Assembly: GCA_017443145.1 (NCBI GenBank)
Contig: JAFSPA010000009.1
Location: forward strand, 1 to 64,000
Reading direction: 5' to 3'
Source of the DNA: Paludibacteraceae bacterium
GTDB lineage: Bacteria; Bacteroidota; Bacteroidia; Bacteroidales; Paludibacteraceae
Length of the DNA: 64,000 nt
A model generated the notes under the pieces. The model was not told the DNA's origin. It ran no database searches and saw nothing but the letters and a program-made list of their open reading frames with translations. Below, in pieces: positions 36,362-45,150 of this stretch. Position 1 is the first letter of the stretch; every line of letters begins with the position of its first letter. Made by a program: the position numbers and the translations under genes.

Positions 36362-39300
36362 ATGAAGACACGTTATCATTACATATTACTTCTGTTATCG
36401 CTTATTGGTGCGATAGTGTGCGGTATTTTGATACCTCGCGTTAATGTGAACAGCGATATGACGAAGTACCTACCGAATAACTCGCGAATGCGTAGCGGTT
36501 TGGAGATTATCTTGAATGACTTCTCGGCAGCCCAGTTGCAGAGTGCGGACGTGAAGGCTATGTTCCCGGATGTTCGTTCGGACGAGCGCGAAGTGTTGAT
36601 GAATCAGTTGAATGCGTTACCGGATGTATACGGCGTGACGTATAATGTGTCAGCGGATAGTGCATATACGCTGTTTAATATGGTTGTGCCGAAGGACATT
36701 GATCAAAAGGCGTTGGGTAAGTCTATTTGCGAGCGCTATGGTGATGATGTGATTGTTGAGACGAGCCAGGATGGCGCAACTCCGCCGTTTTCGGTTATAG
36801 TTATTGCGGCGATCTTTATTTTCACGGTTCTGTTTTTGATGGCCCAATCGTGGCTTGATCCGCTGTTGATATTGATTGCAACCGGAATTGCGGTGGTGAT
36901 TAATGTGGGTACGAACTATTTCATGCCGAGCGTCTCTATTACGACGAATTATATTGCGCCGATATTGCAGCTTGTGCTGAGTTTGGACTATTCTATAGTG
37001 CTGCTTAACCGTTATCGTCAAGAGTTAAGTCTGGGTCTTGACAGGACATTGTGCCAGACGATTGATGCGGCGATAGCGCGTGCTATACCGTCTATTATCA
37101 GTAGTGCGTTGACGACGGTAGTAGGCTTGCTGATGTTGCTGTTGATGCGGTTGAAGATCGGAATGGATATGGGTATTGTGCTGGCCAAAGGTGTATTGTG
37201 CAGTTTGGTTTGCACGTTCACGGTGTTGCCTTCTTTGCTTATTCTGTTCCACAAGGCGCTACAGAAGACGAACAAGCGTGTGTTTGTACTTCCGACGGAT
37301 AAGATTGGTCGTTTTGTGACGCATCATAAAGTAACGTTGGTTATTTTCATTGTACTCCTTTTCGGCGCATCGTATTATGGATCGCGTCAGACGGAAATTA
37401 CTTTCTCGACCAATGGCGAATCAAAAATAGGCGAAGTCTTCCCTCGGCTTAATCCGATGTTGGTTGTGTACGACACGCAAGACGAAGCGGGTGTGATGGA
37501 GTTGGCAGATAGTCTGCGCTCGGACGAGAATATTCTTAGCATTGTCTCCTACCCCACCTTGCTTAAAGAGCAATACACGGCGACGGAGTTGACAGCGCAC
37601 ATCAAGCGGCTGACGGTAGATATGGCGGATTATATGCCGGCGGTTGATAACATGAGTTTGTTGACCCCAGAGTTGATGCAGGTGGTCTATTATCTGCATT
37701 CAGGTAGCGGGGATACGGTGACTCTGCCTTTCCCGGAAGTGATGCGGTTTATTAAAGATGATTGTCTGAACAACCCCCTGTTTGCAGGTGTGATTGATAA
37801 CCGAATGCGTAGTCAGATACAGCTATTAGATGGATTGTTGGCTATCTCAAACAACACAGATGACGAAGAAGAGGAAGAGGAAATAGCCGACGTAGAGCCG
37901 ACGGTTATTCATCGCCAAGATGTGGATGCGCATGTTAATCCTGTAGAGCCGAAAAATGACGCAGGTTCTGAGGCGAAGAACACACGTCACGGCAAGGGAA
38001 AGATGGAGGTAGGTGGCAAGATTTCGGTTATTCAGTTTGCTAATATACTGGATGCTATTTATGATAACGAGTCTTCTAATTACCTGCGACGCATAACGGA
38101 TACGACGCAGTTGCACAAGGACATGAATATCCGTCAAATGGCCGATTATATCGGTTCGACGAATAGTCAGACGAAGCTTATATACTCGATGAGTGATTAC
38201 GGCAAGCGTATGACTCCACTTCAGTATGTGCATTTCCTGACGGATGATTTGTTTCTACGCAAAGGTCTGCGTTCGATGGTTAGCGATGAGCAAAAACGCG
38301 AGTTGACTATTCGTGAACGGTTTATGGACGATGCGGCTTTAGACACGTATTTGTCGGTAAGTGAGTTGTCGGAGATGTTGATTGAATACGGATTCCCGAC
38401 GATGACGGAAGCGCGTGTTTTGGCAATTGCTCGTGGTCAAGACTTATTGCCGGAACAGCCAGAAGAGGAGTTGTATGCCGAATTAGAGGATGACCAATTA
38501 CTATACTCGGATGTTGATTCGTGTAAGATTATAGAGGAAGAGGCTATGTCCGTTGCTGCGACTCCTAAAGTGAAGAGTCAAACCGACCAAAGGGCCGAGT
38601 TGATGGTAGAGTTAATGGAGTCGGATAAGGAATATACCAGTGCCGAGATGGTGAAGATCTTTAAGTCATTAGGCGAAGAAATCTCGCCATCAACGGTGAA
38701 CTTACTGTATAATTACTACGGAAGTCAGCACTATTACAACGACAGTTTGCAGATGAGTTTAGAGGGGCTGCTGTATTACGTAGCGGATACGCTGATTAAG
38801 GACCAGCAAGTAACAGCGTTCTTGGACGAGCCGACGCGCAAGTTGATAGAGAGCATTCCTGACCAGCTCAAAAATGGTATTGGCATGCTGAGCCATGAAG
38901 ACTACGCTTTGATGGTGCTGATTACTAATCTGCCGGATGAATCGAAGGAGACGTATGCCTTTGTAGAGCATCTGGATACGTTATCCGCAAGTCTGCTTAA
39001 AGAGCCGTGTTACCTGGTAGGCGAGTCGGTGATGTTTGACGAGATGAAACAAGGATTCAGCGCAGAGATGACACGTATTACGCTGTTTACCATTTTGGCC
39101 ATTTTCCTTATTGTGGCGCTGACGTTTAAGTCTATCTTGGTGCCGATTATCCTTGTGATGACCGTGATGACAGCGGTGTTTGTTAATGTAACGGTGAGTG
39201 GTTGGGCATCAGGCGGCATGTTGTATTTGGCGTATTTGATTGTGCAGAGTATATTAATGGGAGCCACTATCGACTATGGTATTTTATTTACCCATTATTA

Positions 39301-39565
39301 CAAGGAAAACCGTCGCACTTTAGACGAATACGATTCCAGTACGCAGGCTTATCGCGGTTCGATACGTACTATTATGACTTCGGGTCTTATTATGGTTATC
39401 GGTCCGGGTGTGATGGCCCTGTCGGTAGATGATGTGGCTATTTCGTCTATTGTAGGCTGCTTGGCGGTTGGATCGGCAGTTTCTGTGCTGCTTATTCTGT
39501 TTGTATTACCCGGAATCTTAGTAGCCTTCGACAAGTTGGTTGTTAAGAAAAAGAAAGATAAATAG
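36362..39565 (+). CDS. MMPL/RND-family membrane transporter, 1067 aa
   Basis: A large inner-membrane protein with the internally duplicated RND/MMPL plan. There is one N-terminal helix, an extracytoplasmic domain, a bundle of five to six helices (about 145-320), a second much larger extracytoplasmic domain (about 330-880), then a second bundle ending at about 1062. The large domain contains an acidic run (DDEEEEEEIADVE, near 500). The bundle motifs LSLDYSIVLLNRYRQEL and GATIDYGILFTHYY match the SSD-like helix 4 region with its Asp and Tyr pair. Relatives export lipids or hydrophobic compounds; the substrate is unknown. ATG at 36362 is preferred over GTG 36356. It lies 19 bp after smpB. Confidence 0.88.
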   Translation: MKTRYHYILLLLSLIGAIVCGILIPRVNVNSDMTKYLPNNSRMRSGLEIILNDFSAAQLQSADVKAMFPDVRSDEREVLMNQLNALPDVYGVTYNVSADSAYTLFNMVVPKDIDQKALGKSICERYGDDVIVETSQDGATPPFSVIVIAAIFIFTVLFLMAQSWLDPLLILIATGIAVVINVGTNYFMPSVSITTNYIAPILQLVLSLDYSIVLLNRYRQELSLGLDRTLCQTIDAAIARAIPSIISSALTTVVGLLMLLLMRLKIGMDMGIVLAKGVLCSLVCTFTVLPSLLILFHKALQKTNKRVFVLPTDKIGRFVTHHKVTLVIFIVLLFGASYYGSRQTEITFSTNGESKIGEVFPRLNPMLVVYDTQDEAGVMELADSLRSDENILSIVSYPTLLKEQYTATELTAHIKRLTVDMADYMPAVDNMSLLTPELMQVVYYLHSGSGDTVTLPFPEVMRFIKDDCLNNPLFAGVIDNRMRSQIQLLDGLLAISNNTDDEEEEEEIADVEPTVIHRQDVDAHVNPVEPKNDAGSEAKNTRHGKGKMEVGGKISVIQFANILDAIYDNESSNYLRRITDTTQLHKDMNIRQMADYIGSTNSQTKLIYSMSDYGKRMTPLQYVHFLTDDLFLRKGLRSMVSDEQKRELTIRERFMDDAALDTYLSVSELSEMLIEYGFPTMTEARVLAIARGQDLLPEQPEEELYAELEDDQLLYSDVDSCKIIEEEAMSVAATPKVKSQTDQRAELMVELMESDKEYTSAEMVKIFKSLGEEISPSTVNLLYNYYGSQHYYNDSLQMSLEGLLYYVADTLIKDQQVTAFLDEPTRKLIESIPDQLKNGIGMLSHEDYALMVLITNLPDESKETYAFVEHLDTLSASLLKEPCYLVGESVMFDEMKQGFSAEMTRITLFTILAIFLIVALTFKSILVPIILVMTVMTAVFVNVTVSGWASGGMLYLAYLIVQSILMGATIDYGILFTHYYKENRRTLDEYDSSTQAYRGSIRTIMTSGLIMVIGPGVMALSVDDVAISSIVGCLAVGSAVSVLLILFVLPGILVAFDKLVVKKKKDK

Positions 39566-39569
39566 TTCC

Positions 39570-40487
39570 ATGCGAGGCAAGAAGAACGATACTACCTATA
39601 TAGTTAAGGATGCGAACGAGTTACTTCCGTTTCTCATGCAACAGATGCGTGGCAAGAGTCGTAACAGCACAAAGTTACTTCTCTCTCACCGGCAAGTGTT
39701 AGTTAATGGCGTTATTCAAACCCGTCACGATACTCCGTTAGCGGCGAATGACACCGTTACTGTTCGTGCGGGGAAGGGTAATGTCGAGTTACATCACCCC
39801 AAATTGAAGTTGGTTTATGAGGATGAGTATCTGATTGTCGTTGAGAAGAAACAGGGTTTGTTGACGGTGCCCGTATCGCAGAGCAGCAAGGAGACTACCG
39901 TTTTTTCTATTCTGAAGGCATACGTGAAGAAGCAAAATCAGCGAAACGGCATTTACGTGGTGCATCGTTTAGACCGTGAGACGAGCGGTTTGCTGGTTTT
40001 TGCCAAGTCGCAAGAGTTGCAGCAGTATATGCGGACGTATTGGCGAGATTTAGTCAGGTTGCGCACGTATATTGCGCTTGCAGAAGGGGAATTTGAGAAG
40101 AAAGAGGATACTATCACGACTTGGTTAACCGAAGACTCGCGTAATGCAGTAGTCTATTCTTCGCCGGTTGACGATGGGGGCGACAAAGCAGTAACGCATT
40201 ACAAGGTGCTGCGTGAGAAGAAGATGGAAGATGGACATATACTGTCCGAAGTGGAGTTGCATCTGGATACAGGTCGCACAAATCAGATTCGCGTTCACTT
40301 GGCATCTATTGGTCATCCTGTAGTTGGTGATCGCAAATATGGACACGGGAACACCTATAGTCCGCTGGATCGTCTCTGTTTGCATGCACGGGTGTTGGAA
40401 TTTATCCATCCAGCGACGGAGCAGATTGTGCATTTTGAGACTACACTTCCTAAAGAATTTACGCAGAAACAGGTCAAAAAAGCATAA
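39570..40487 (+). CDS. RluA-family RNA pseudouridine synthase
   Basis: A 305-aa enzyme that isomerises uridine to pseudouridine, probably in 23S rRNA. An N-terminal S4-like RNA-binding segment (about 15-70, with LLLSHRQVLVNGV) precedes the catalytic domain, with the RluA motif VVHRLDRETSGLLVFAKS (catalytic Asp, about 130) and the later GRTNQIRVHLASIGHPVVGD block. The target uridine cannot be assigned. The start is the ATG at 39570, 4 bp after the transporter stop. A convergent-looking inverted repeat follows at 40507. Confidence 0.93.
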   Translation: MRGKKNDTTYIVKDANELLPFLMQQMRGKSRNSTKLLLSHRQVLVNGVIQTRHDTPLAANDTVTVRAGKGNVELHHPKLKLVYEDEYLIVVEKKQGLLTVPVSQSSKETTVFSILKAYVKKQNQRNGIYVVHRLDRETSGLLVFAKSQELQQYMRTYWRDLVRLRTYIALAEGEFEKKEDTITTWLTEDSRNAVVYSSPVDDGGDKAVTHYKVLREKKMEDGHILSEVELHLDTGRTNQIRVHLASIGHPVVGDRKYGHGNTYSPLDRLCLHARVLEFIHPATEQIVHFETTLPKEFTQKQVKKA

Positions 40488-40506
40488 AAATGCATACAAA
40501 AGTGAT

Positions 40507-40541
40507 TTTTTTGTGAAAAAATTTGCATGTATCACAAAAAA
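40507..40541. promoter_or_regulatory. Inverted repeat spanning the greA-operon -33 element
   Basis: TTTTTTGTGA (40507-40516) and TCACAAAAAA (40532-40541) are perfect 10-bp arms, and the -33 TTTG (40522-40525) lies in the 15-bp centre. It could be an operator or a weak terminator for the upstream gene. Confidence 0.5.
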
Positions 40542-40553
40542 GCAGTACTTTTG
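40522..40553 (+). promoter_or_regulatory. Promoter of the 42-aa gene and greA
   Basis: TTTG (40522-40525), a 20-bp spacer, then TACTTTTG (40546-40553). It predicts an mRNA leader of about 135 nt before the ATG at 40695. Confidence 0.82.
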
Positions 40554-40559
40554 CACTCG

Positions 40560-40694
40560 AAAACAAACAAATTTTCATAGTTAAGGTTTAGGTTTAAGGC
40601 ATCAGGAGGCTGTGAAGTTTCCTGATGTTTGTGAAAAAAAGTCCACTTGTGAGAGCGGTGCTTATTTTTTTTACGACATAAATAAGAAAGAGAA
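40560..40694 (+). ncRNA. Structured leader upstream of the 42-aa gene and greA
   Basis: The leader contains a perfect 8-bp stem, CATCAGGA (40600-40607) with TCCTGATG (40620-40627), around a 12-nt loop, followed by a purine-rich and then a T-rich tract (near 40668). No known riboswitch class is recognised. It may be a regulatory leader or an independent short RNA. Confidence 0.4.
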
Positions 40695-40823
40695 ATGAAG
40701 AAAGACGAACAACAGATAAAGAACGAAGGACCACAAAATACTCCGCTAATTCCGGACCTTTCGGATGCTGATGAAGCCCGTAAGGCCTTTATTGCGAGTG
40801 AAATATTTAATCGAAAATACTGA
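40695..40823 (+). CDS. Small acidic-to-basic protein, 42 aa
   Basis: A short frame, ATG 40695 to TGA 40821-40823, between the greA promoter and greA. The protein begins MKKDEQQIKNEGPQN, has a Pro/Leu-rich middle (TPLIPDLSDADE) and ends in a probable helix (ARKAFIASEIFNRKY). Third-base choice and the position 11 bp before greA support a real gene. It has no signal peptide or membrane segment. It could be a small regulator or a protein-binding peptide; I cannot assign a family. Confidence 0.6.
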   Translation: MKKDEQQIKNEGPQNTPLIPDLSDADEARKAFIASEIFNRKY

Positions 40824-40834
40824 TATAGAATACT

Positions 40835-41305
40835 ATGGCAACAACTTACATGACAGCCGAGGGGCTGCAGAAATTAAAAGACGAGCTCCAATTTTTAGAG
40901 GGCACAGAGCGTCCTCGCGTTATTGCTGCAATTGCAGAAGCCCGCGATAAGGGTGATCTGAGCGAGAATGCGGAATATGATGCAGCGAAAGAGGAGCAAG
41001 GTCATCTTGAGACGAAGATTGCGATGCTCAAGACTAAGATTATGGATGCTCGCATCATTGACGAGAGCACGATCACGACCGACGAGGTACAGATTCTCAC
41101 AAAAGTGAAAGTGCTGAACTTGAAGAACAACCAAGAAAAGGTTTACCAACTCGTAACTGAAGGCGAGGCCAATATTTTGGAGGGCAAGATAGCCGTCACC
41201 ACGCCAATCGCCAAGGGCTTGATGGGTAAGAAAGTGGGTGAGATTGCACAAGTGCAAGTGCCCGCAGGTATTATGGAGTTTAAAGTATTGGAAATTAGTC
41301 TATGA
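40835..41305 (+). CDS. greA: Transcription elongation factor GreA
   Basis: Binds the RNA polymerase secondary channel and stimulates cleavage of backtracked RNA. It has 156 aa. The N-terminal coiled coil (about 1-75) carries the tip motif ARDKGDLSENAEYDAAKEEQ, with the acidic Asp and Glu that position Mg2+. The C-terminal FKBP-like domain contains the ISVTTPIAKGLMGKKVGE-type block (here IAVTTPIAKGLMGKK). It is complete. Its stop overlaps the start of the HIT gene by 4 bp. It is transcribed with the 42-aa gene from the promoter at 40522. Confidence 0.97.
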   Translation: MATTYMTAEGLQKLKDELQFLEGTERPRVIAAIAEARDKGDLSENAEYDAAKEEQGHLETKIAMLKTKIMDARIIDESTITTDEVQILTKVKVLNLKNNQEKVYQLVTEGEANILEGKIAVTTPIAKGLMGKKVGEIAQVQVPAGIMEFKVLEISL

Positions 41306-41709
41306 CCATCTTCACACGTATTATCAAGGGCGAGATTCCGAGCTACAAGGTAGCGGAGGACGATCGTTATTATGCTTTCTTGGATATTAATCCGATTAAG
41401 AAAGGTCACACTTTGGTAATTCCCAAGCTGCCCGAACCGGAAGCTGATTATATCTTCGATTTGGAGGATGAGCTGTTGGGTGGCATGATGGTCTTCGCCA
41501 AGAAAGTTGCTGCAGGCATCAAGGCTGCAACGGGTTGCAAGCGTGTAGGTGTAGCGGTATTAGGAATGGAGGTGAATCATGTACATATCCACCTAATTCC
41601 ATTGGATTCGGAAAGAGACATGCTGTTCACGAACCCGAAGTTACAACTTCCCGCAAGTGAGATGGCAGAAATAGCCAACTCTATTGCTCAAGCTATTGAT
41701 CCGGTTTAA
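41302..41709 (+). CDS. HIT family nucleotide-binding protein
   Basis: A 135-aa histidine-triad protein of the HINT/Fhit-like group; such proteins hydrolyse adenosine phosphoramidates or dinucleotide polyphosphates. The triad is visible as HVHIHLIP (about 94-101), with the upstream FLDINPIKKGHTLVIPK block. It overlaps greA by 4 bp and its stop overlaps that of the convergent DUF2147 gene by 4 bp, so no room is left for a terminator. Substrate unknown. Confidence 0.94.
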   Translation: MTIFTRIIKGEIPSYKVAEDDRYYAFLDINPIKKGHTLVIPKLPEPEADYIFDLEDELLGGMMVFAKKVAAGIKAATGCKRVGVAVLGMEVNHVHIHLIPLDSERDMLFTNPKLQLPASEMAEIANSIAQAIDPV

Positions 41710-42137
41710 TTGGCCTTAATCCAGGTTTGATTACGACCAAGGAATCCGCGTTTGTCAAGGCTGCCTCTTAATACCAGGCGGCCTTCTTTTATATAGATTT
41801 TGCCATAGTAGAACTTACCGGATTCCGGGTCAAGGACACGGCCTTCACGCAGTTCGCCATCAATGGCTTTCATATCGCGGATAATGACTAAGCCTTCCAG
41901 TGGTTTGTTGTGATCATCGCCCTCGCACTTATCGCAGACCTGGTTCGCCGGTCCGACTAACATCTTGGCAATCTTGCCATAGTAAAGTCCATTAGAGCCT
42001 TTATAGATCTCAACGATGGAGAAGTTATCACCCGTTTTGTCATCTACTGTCTTCCAACTTCCAACGATTTGATTCACTTGTCCAAAAACACATACAGGCA
42101 ACCAAAATAGTACCGTAAAAAGAATAAAATGTCTCAT
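41706..42137 (-). CDS. DUF2147 exported protein
   Basis: A 143-aa protein with a signal peptide (about 1-20, ending CVFGQ) and a lipocalin-like small beta barrel of the DUF2147 type. Marks are IVGSWKTVDDKTG (about 24-36), SIVEIYK, YYGKIAKM, a CDKCEGDDHNKPLEGLVIIR segment (two cysteines, possibly a disulfide), and YYGKIYIKEGRLVLRGSL. The function of the family is unknown. It diverges from rdgB across an interlocked promoter. Confidence 0.88.
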   Translation of the reverse strand: MRHFILFTVLFWLPVCVFGQVNQIVGSWKTVDDKTGDNFSIVEIYKGSNGLYYGKIAKMLVGPANQVCDKCEGDDHNKPLEGLVIIRDMKAIDGELREGRVLDPESGKFYYGKIYIKEGRLVLRGSLDKRGFLGRNQTWIKAN

Positions 42138-42156
42138 ATTGTTTCAATTTTTGCTG

Positions 42157-42204
42157 CAAAATTAGTTATTTATTTGCAAATGTGCAAATAATATAGTACT
42201 TTTG
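42157..42204. promoter_or_regulatory. Interlocked divergent promoters, DUF2147 gene / rdgB operon
   Basis: Leftward: TTTG (42188-42185), 20 bp, TAATTTTG (42164-42157). Rightward: TTTG (42173-42176), 20 bp, TACTTTTG (42197-42204). The symmetric 48-bp geometry is identical to that at 35829 and 55570. Confidence 0.88.
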
Positions 42205-42235
42205 TGGGCTTTTTGTAACCATATCACACAGAAAC

Positions 42236-42826
42236 ATGTCGAAATCATTGGTTTTTGCATCGAATAATGCTCATAAATTAGAAGAAGTGCGTCGAATTTT
42301 GTCTCCACGAGAAGTGCTGAGTTTGAATGATATCGGTTTTTTGTCGGATATAGACGAAACGGGATCCACATTGGAGGAGAACTCACGCATCAAATCGTGG
42401 GCAGTATATCAGTGGCTCAAGGAGCGAGGTAAAGCCGATATATATGATATCTTCGCAGATGATACGGGTTTGGAGATTGAGGCCTTAGGTGGATCTCCGG
42501 GAGTATATACGGCTCGCTGGGCAGGAGAGCCGGCATGTGATGCCAACAACAGAAAGAAGGCTTTAGCAGAATTAGAGGGTAAGGATAATCGTCGCGCTCG
42601 TTTCCGCACGGTGATTACTCTTATTCGGGACGGTCAAGAGCAACAGGTTGAAGGACAAGTGGCAGGAACTATTGCTACATCCGAGGCAGGAGAAAGAGGT
42701 TTTGGGTATGACTCGCTTTTTGTGCCAGAAGGTTACGATAAGACCTTTGCTCAACTGCCTGCAGAGATTAAGAATAACATCAGTCATCGAGCGAATGCGT
42801 TGGTGGCACTGACTAAGATACTATAA
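42236..42826 (+). CDS. rdgB: Non-canonical purine NTP pyrophosphatase (RdgB/HAM1)
   Basis: Hydrolyses ITP, dITP and XTP to monophosphates and keeps them out of nucleic acids. It has 196 aa. Motifs are LVFASNNAHKLEEVRRIL (about 5-22), GSTLEENSRIKSWA, FADDTGLEIEALGGSPGVYTARWAG (in part, about 76-100; catalytic Asp) and GFGYDSLFVPEG. It is complete. It is the first gene of a three-gene plus-strand unit with porZ (10 bp) and the phosphoethanolamine transferase. Confidence 0.96.
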   Translation: MSKSLVFASNNAHKLEEVRRILSPREVLSLNDIGFLSDIDETGSTLEENSRIKSWAVYQWLKERGKADIYDIFADDTGLEIEALGGSPGVYTARWAGEPACDANNRKKALAELEGKDNRRARFRTVITLIRDGQEQQVEGQVAGTIATSEAGERGFGYDSLFVPEGYDKTFAQLPAEIKNNISHRANALVALTKIL

Positions 42827-42836
42827 CTGATAACTT

Positions 42837-45149
42837 ATGAGAAAAGGATTATTGATTCTATTGATATTCGGTTTAATTGCTTCCGCATCTGCAGAGACGG
42901 AATACGGAAGTATGGAGCAATGGAAATTACATCCAGCGTATTCGAATGTGGAGGTTATTACTACATCTGCGACGGATGTCTATGCCCTTTCGGAGGGAGC
43001 GCTGTTCTCGGTTAATAAACAAGACGAGACCATGTCCTACTACAATAAGTTGGAGGGTCTTTCGAGTGCGGACATACAATATATCGCGTTTAACAGAGCC
43101 GTTAACAAGCTGGTTATCGTCTATCGTAACGGCATGATTGATGTTATTGCGGACGGGAAGATCACCTCGCTCTCTGACTTGTATATCAAGCGCGAGACAA
43201 CAGAGATGAGTATCAACAGCATCACTTTATATGGGCAAGATGCGTATTTAGGTACATCGTTCGGTATTATTGTTGTGGATGTTAAGAAGAACGAGATTAA
43301 GGACACTTATTATATTGGTCCGGATGCAAGTGAGGTCTTTATCAAGGATATTGCTATTTGTGCCGACAGTTTGTATGCAGCGACGGATTCGGTGTTATAC
43401 AAAGGCGCGCTGAAAGATAATCTGATTGACTACCATAACTGGAAGAACTGCCAGTTGCCCAAGCAAGGGAACTTAAGTGCTTTAGTTGCTTTGGAGCAAT
43501 TATACGCGTTGCAGGACTCCACACTTTATGTATACTCAAAAGGCAGTTGGTCTCCACTCAATGCAGGCAAGTATCGTTGGGTTCGCGAGAACAGTAACAT
43601 GCTACTTGGAGGCACGTACTCTAATCATTTTGTTTCTATTCAACCGAATGGGAAAGAGACCGTATTGACGAATGCTTATGAGGTGAAAGATGCGGTGTAT
43701 GAGAATGGTGAATACTGGTTATCTGCAGGCTGGAAAGGAGTCGTGCGGTACAGTAATGGCAGTTTTCAGGAGTTTTCTCCCAATGGTCCGTTTACCAATT
43801 TACCATATCGCATACAATATGTCGGTGGACGTATTATGATGACCCAAGGTGGCCGTTGGTCCGCGCAGTTCATGCGTCCGGGTCACGTGATGTGGTTTCA
43901 TGATCCCTCCAGCGAATGGAGAGTTGTCACATATAACAATACGGCACAACATCTGAATAATACCTATATTTTCGATATTATGAATTACGCTGCAGACCCG
44001 AATGATGATCAGCATATCTTTGCCACCACTTACGGTAACGGAGTTGTTGAGTTCAAGGATTGGGAAGCAGTTAGGTTGTATAACGAGAAGAACAGTACGC
44101 TACGCTCGGCTATCAACGATGACGTGAATCAGCGATATGTTCGCACGGATGGTGCTTTGTTTGATTCACAAGGCAATCTCTGGGTGCTTAATACAGGTGA
44201 TCGCGGTACTCCTATTAATATCTTGTCTTCGGATGGAACGTGGCATCAACTACCTTTGCGCGTCAATGGGCAAGCAGTGGTGTTAGGCACTCCCGGTCCG
44301 TTAGTAGCGGACTCGAAGTATCCCAACAGTAAGTGGTTTATGGATTGTCGTTCTAATCCTGCAGTATATGTGATAGACGATGGCGGTACGCCGTTTAATG
44401 CGAGTGACGACCATGTCATGAAGCGTACCACTTTTGTTGACCAGAACGGAACATCTTTTACGCCCGTTAACTTCTACACGATGGCTCAGGACCACGATGG
44501 TTTGCTGTGGGTTGGTACTAATGCCGGTTTGTTTATGATTGAGTCGGTAGAGAAGTTCCTTGAATCAAATGCTTGTCAGCGTGTTATAATCAGTCGTGAA
44601 GACGGAACAGGTTTGGCTGACTACTTATTGGCAGACGAGCAGATTAACTGTATCGCTGTAGATGGTGGTAACCGCAAGTGGATTGGTACTGCTACGTCGG
44701 GTTTGTATCTAATGTCTGCAGACGGGTTGGAAACGATATACCACTTCACAACAGACAACTCCCCGATACCATCCAACCAAGTTATTTCGTTAGCCATCCA
44801 TCCTATAACGGGTGATGTATATATCGGAACGGCTAACGGTCTGGCCTCTTTCCGTAGTGATGCCTCTGAGCCGGAAGAGAATTATGATTTTGTTTATGCC
44901 TATCCTAATCCGGTTCGTCCGAACTACGAAGGAGTTATTACCATCTCTCGATTGATGGACCACTCGTATGTAAATATTATTGATGCAGGTGGCAATCTGG
45001 TCTGCAAGACACGTTCTAATGGAGGTATAGCTGTTTGGGATGGTAAAGATCTCAACGGCAAGCGTGTTTCGTCAGGTATTTACACGGTCCTTTGCAACTC
45101 CGTAGAGGGAGGCGAACATAAAGTTACGAAAATCCTTATTCTGCATTAA
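42837..45149 (+). CDS. porZ: PorZ-like type IX secretion system protein
   Basis: A 770-aa secreted protein, close to the roughly 776 of Porphyromonas PorZ. Signal peptide 1-19. Two beta-propeller-like regions follow (about 25-680), with repeated strand groups such as YALSEGALFSVNKQD, AYLGTSFGIIVVD, GLLWVGTNAGLFMI and VYIGTANGLASFR. The C-terminus (about 685-770) is a type A sorting domain with VYAYPNPVRPNY, then VNIIDAGGNLV and SGIYTVLC. PorZ is part of the attachment complex that links T9SS cargo to A-LPS. Its presence implies that the organism has a type IX secretion system encoded elsewhere. Confidence 0.85.
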   Translation: MRKGLLILLIFGLIASASAETEYGSMEQWKLHPAYSNVEVITTSATDVYALSEGALFSVNKQDETMSYYNKLEGLSSADIQYIAFNRAVNKLVIVYRNGMIDVIADGKITSLSDLYIKRETTEMSINSITLYGQDAYLGTSFGIIVVDVKKNEIKDTYYIGPDASEVFIKDIAICADSLYAATDSVLYKGALKDNLIDYHNWKNCQLPKQGNLSALVALEQLYALQDSTLYVYSKGSWSPLNAGKYRWVRENSNMLLGGTYSNHFVSIQPNGKETVLTNAYEVKDAVYENGEYWLSAGWKGVVRYSNGSFQEFSPNGPFTNLPYRIQYVGGRIMMTQGGRWSAQFMRPGHVMWFHDPSSEWRVVTYNNTAQHLNNTYIFDIMNYAADPNDDQHIFATTYGNGVVEFKDWEAVRLYNEKNSTLRSAINDDVNQRYVRTDGALFDSQGNLWVLNTGDRGTPINILSSDGTWHQLPLRVNGQAVVLGTPGPLVADSKYPNSKWFMDCRSNPAVYVIDDGGTPFNASDDHVMKRTTFVDQNGTSFTPVNFYTMAQDHDGLLWVGTNAGLFMIESVEKFLESNACQRVIISREDGTGLADYLLADEQINCIAVDGGNRKWIGTATSGLYLMSADGLETIYHFTTDNSPIPSNQVISLAIHPITGDVYIGTANGLASFRSDASEPEENYDFVYAYPNPVRPNYEGVITISRLMDHSYVNIIDAGGNLVCKTRSNGGIAVWDGKDLNGKRVSSGIYTVLCNSVEGGEHKVTKILILH

Positions 45150-45150
45150 T

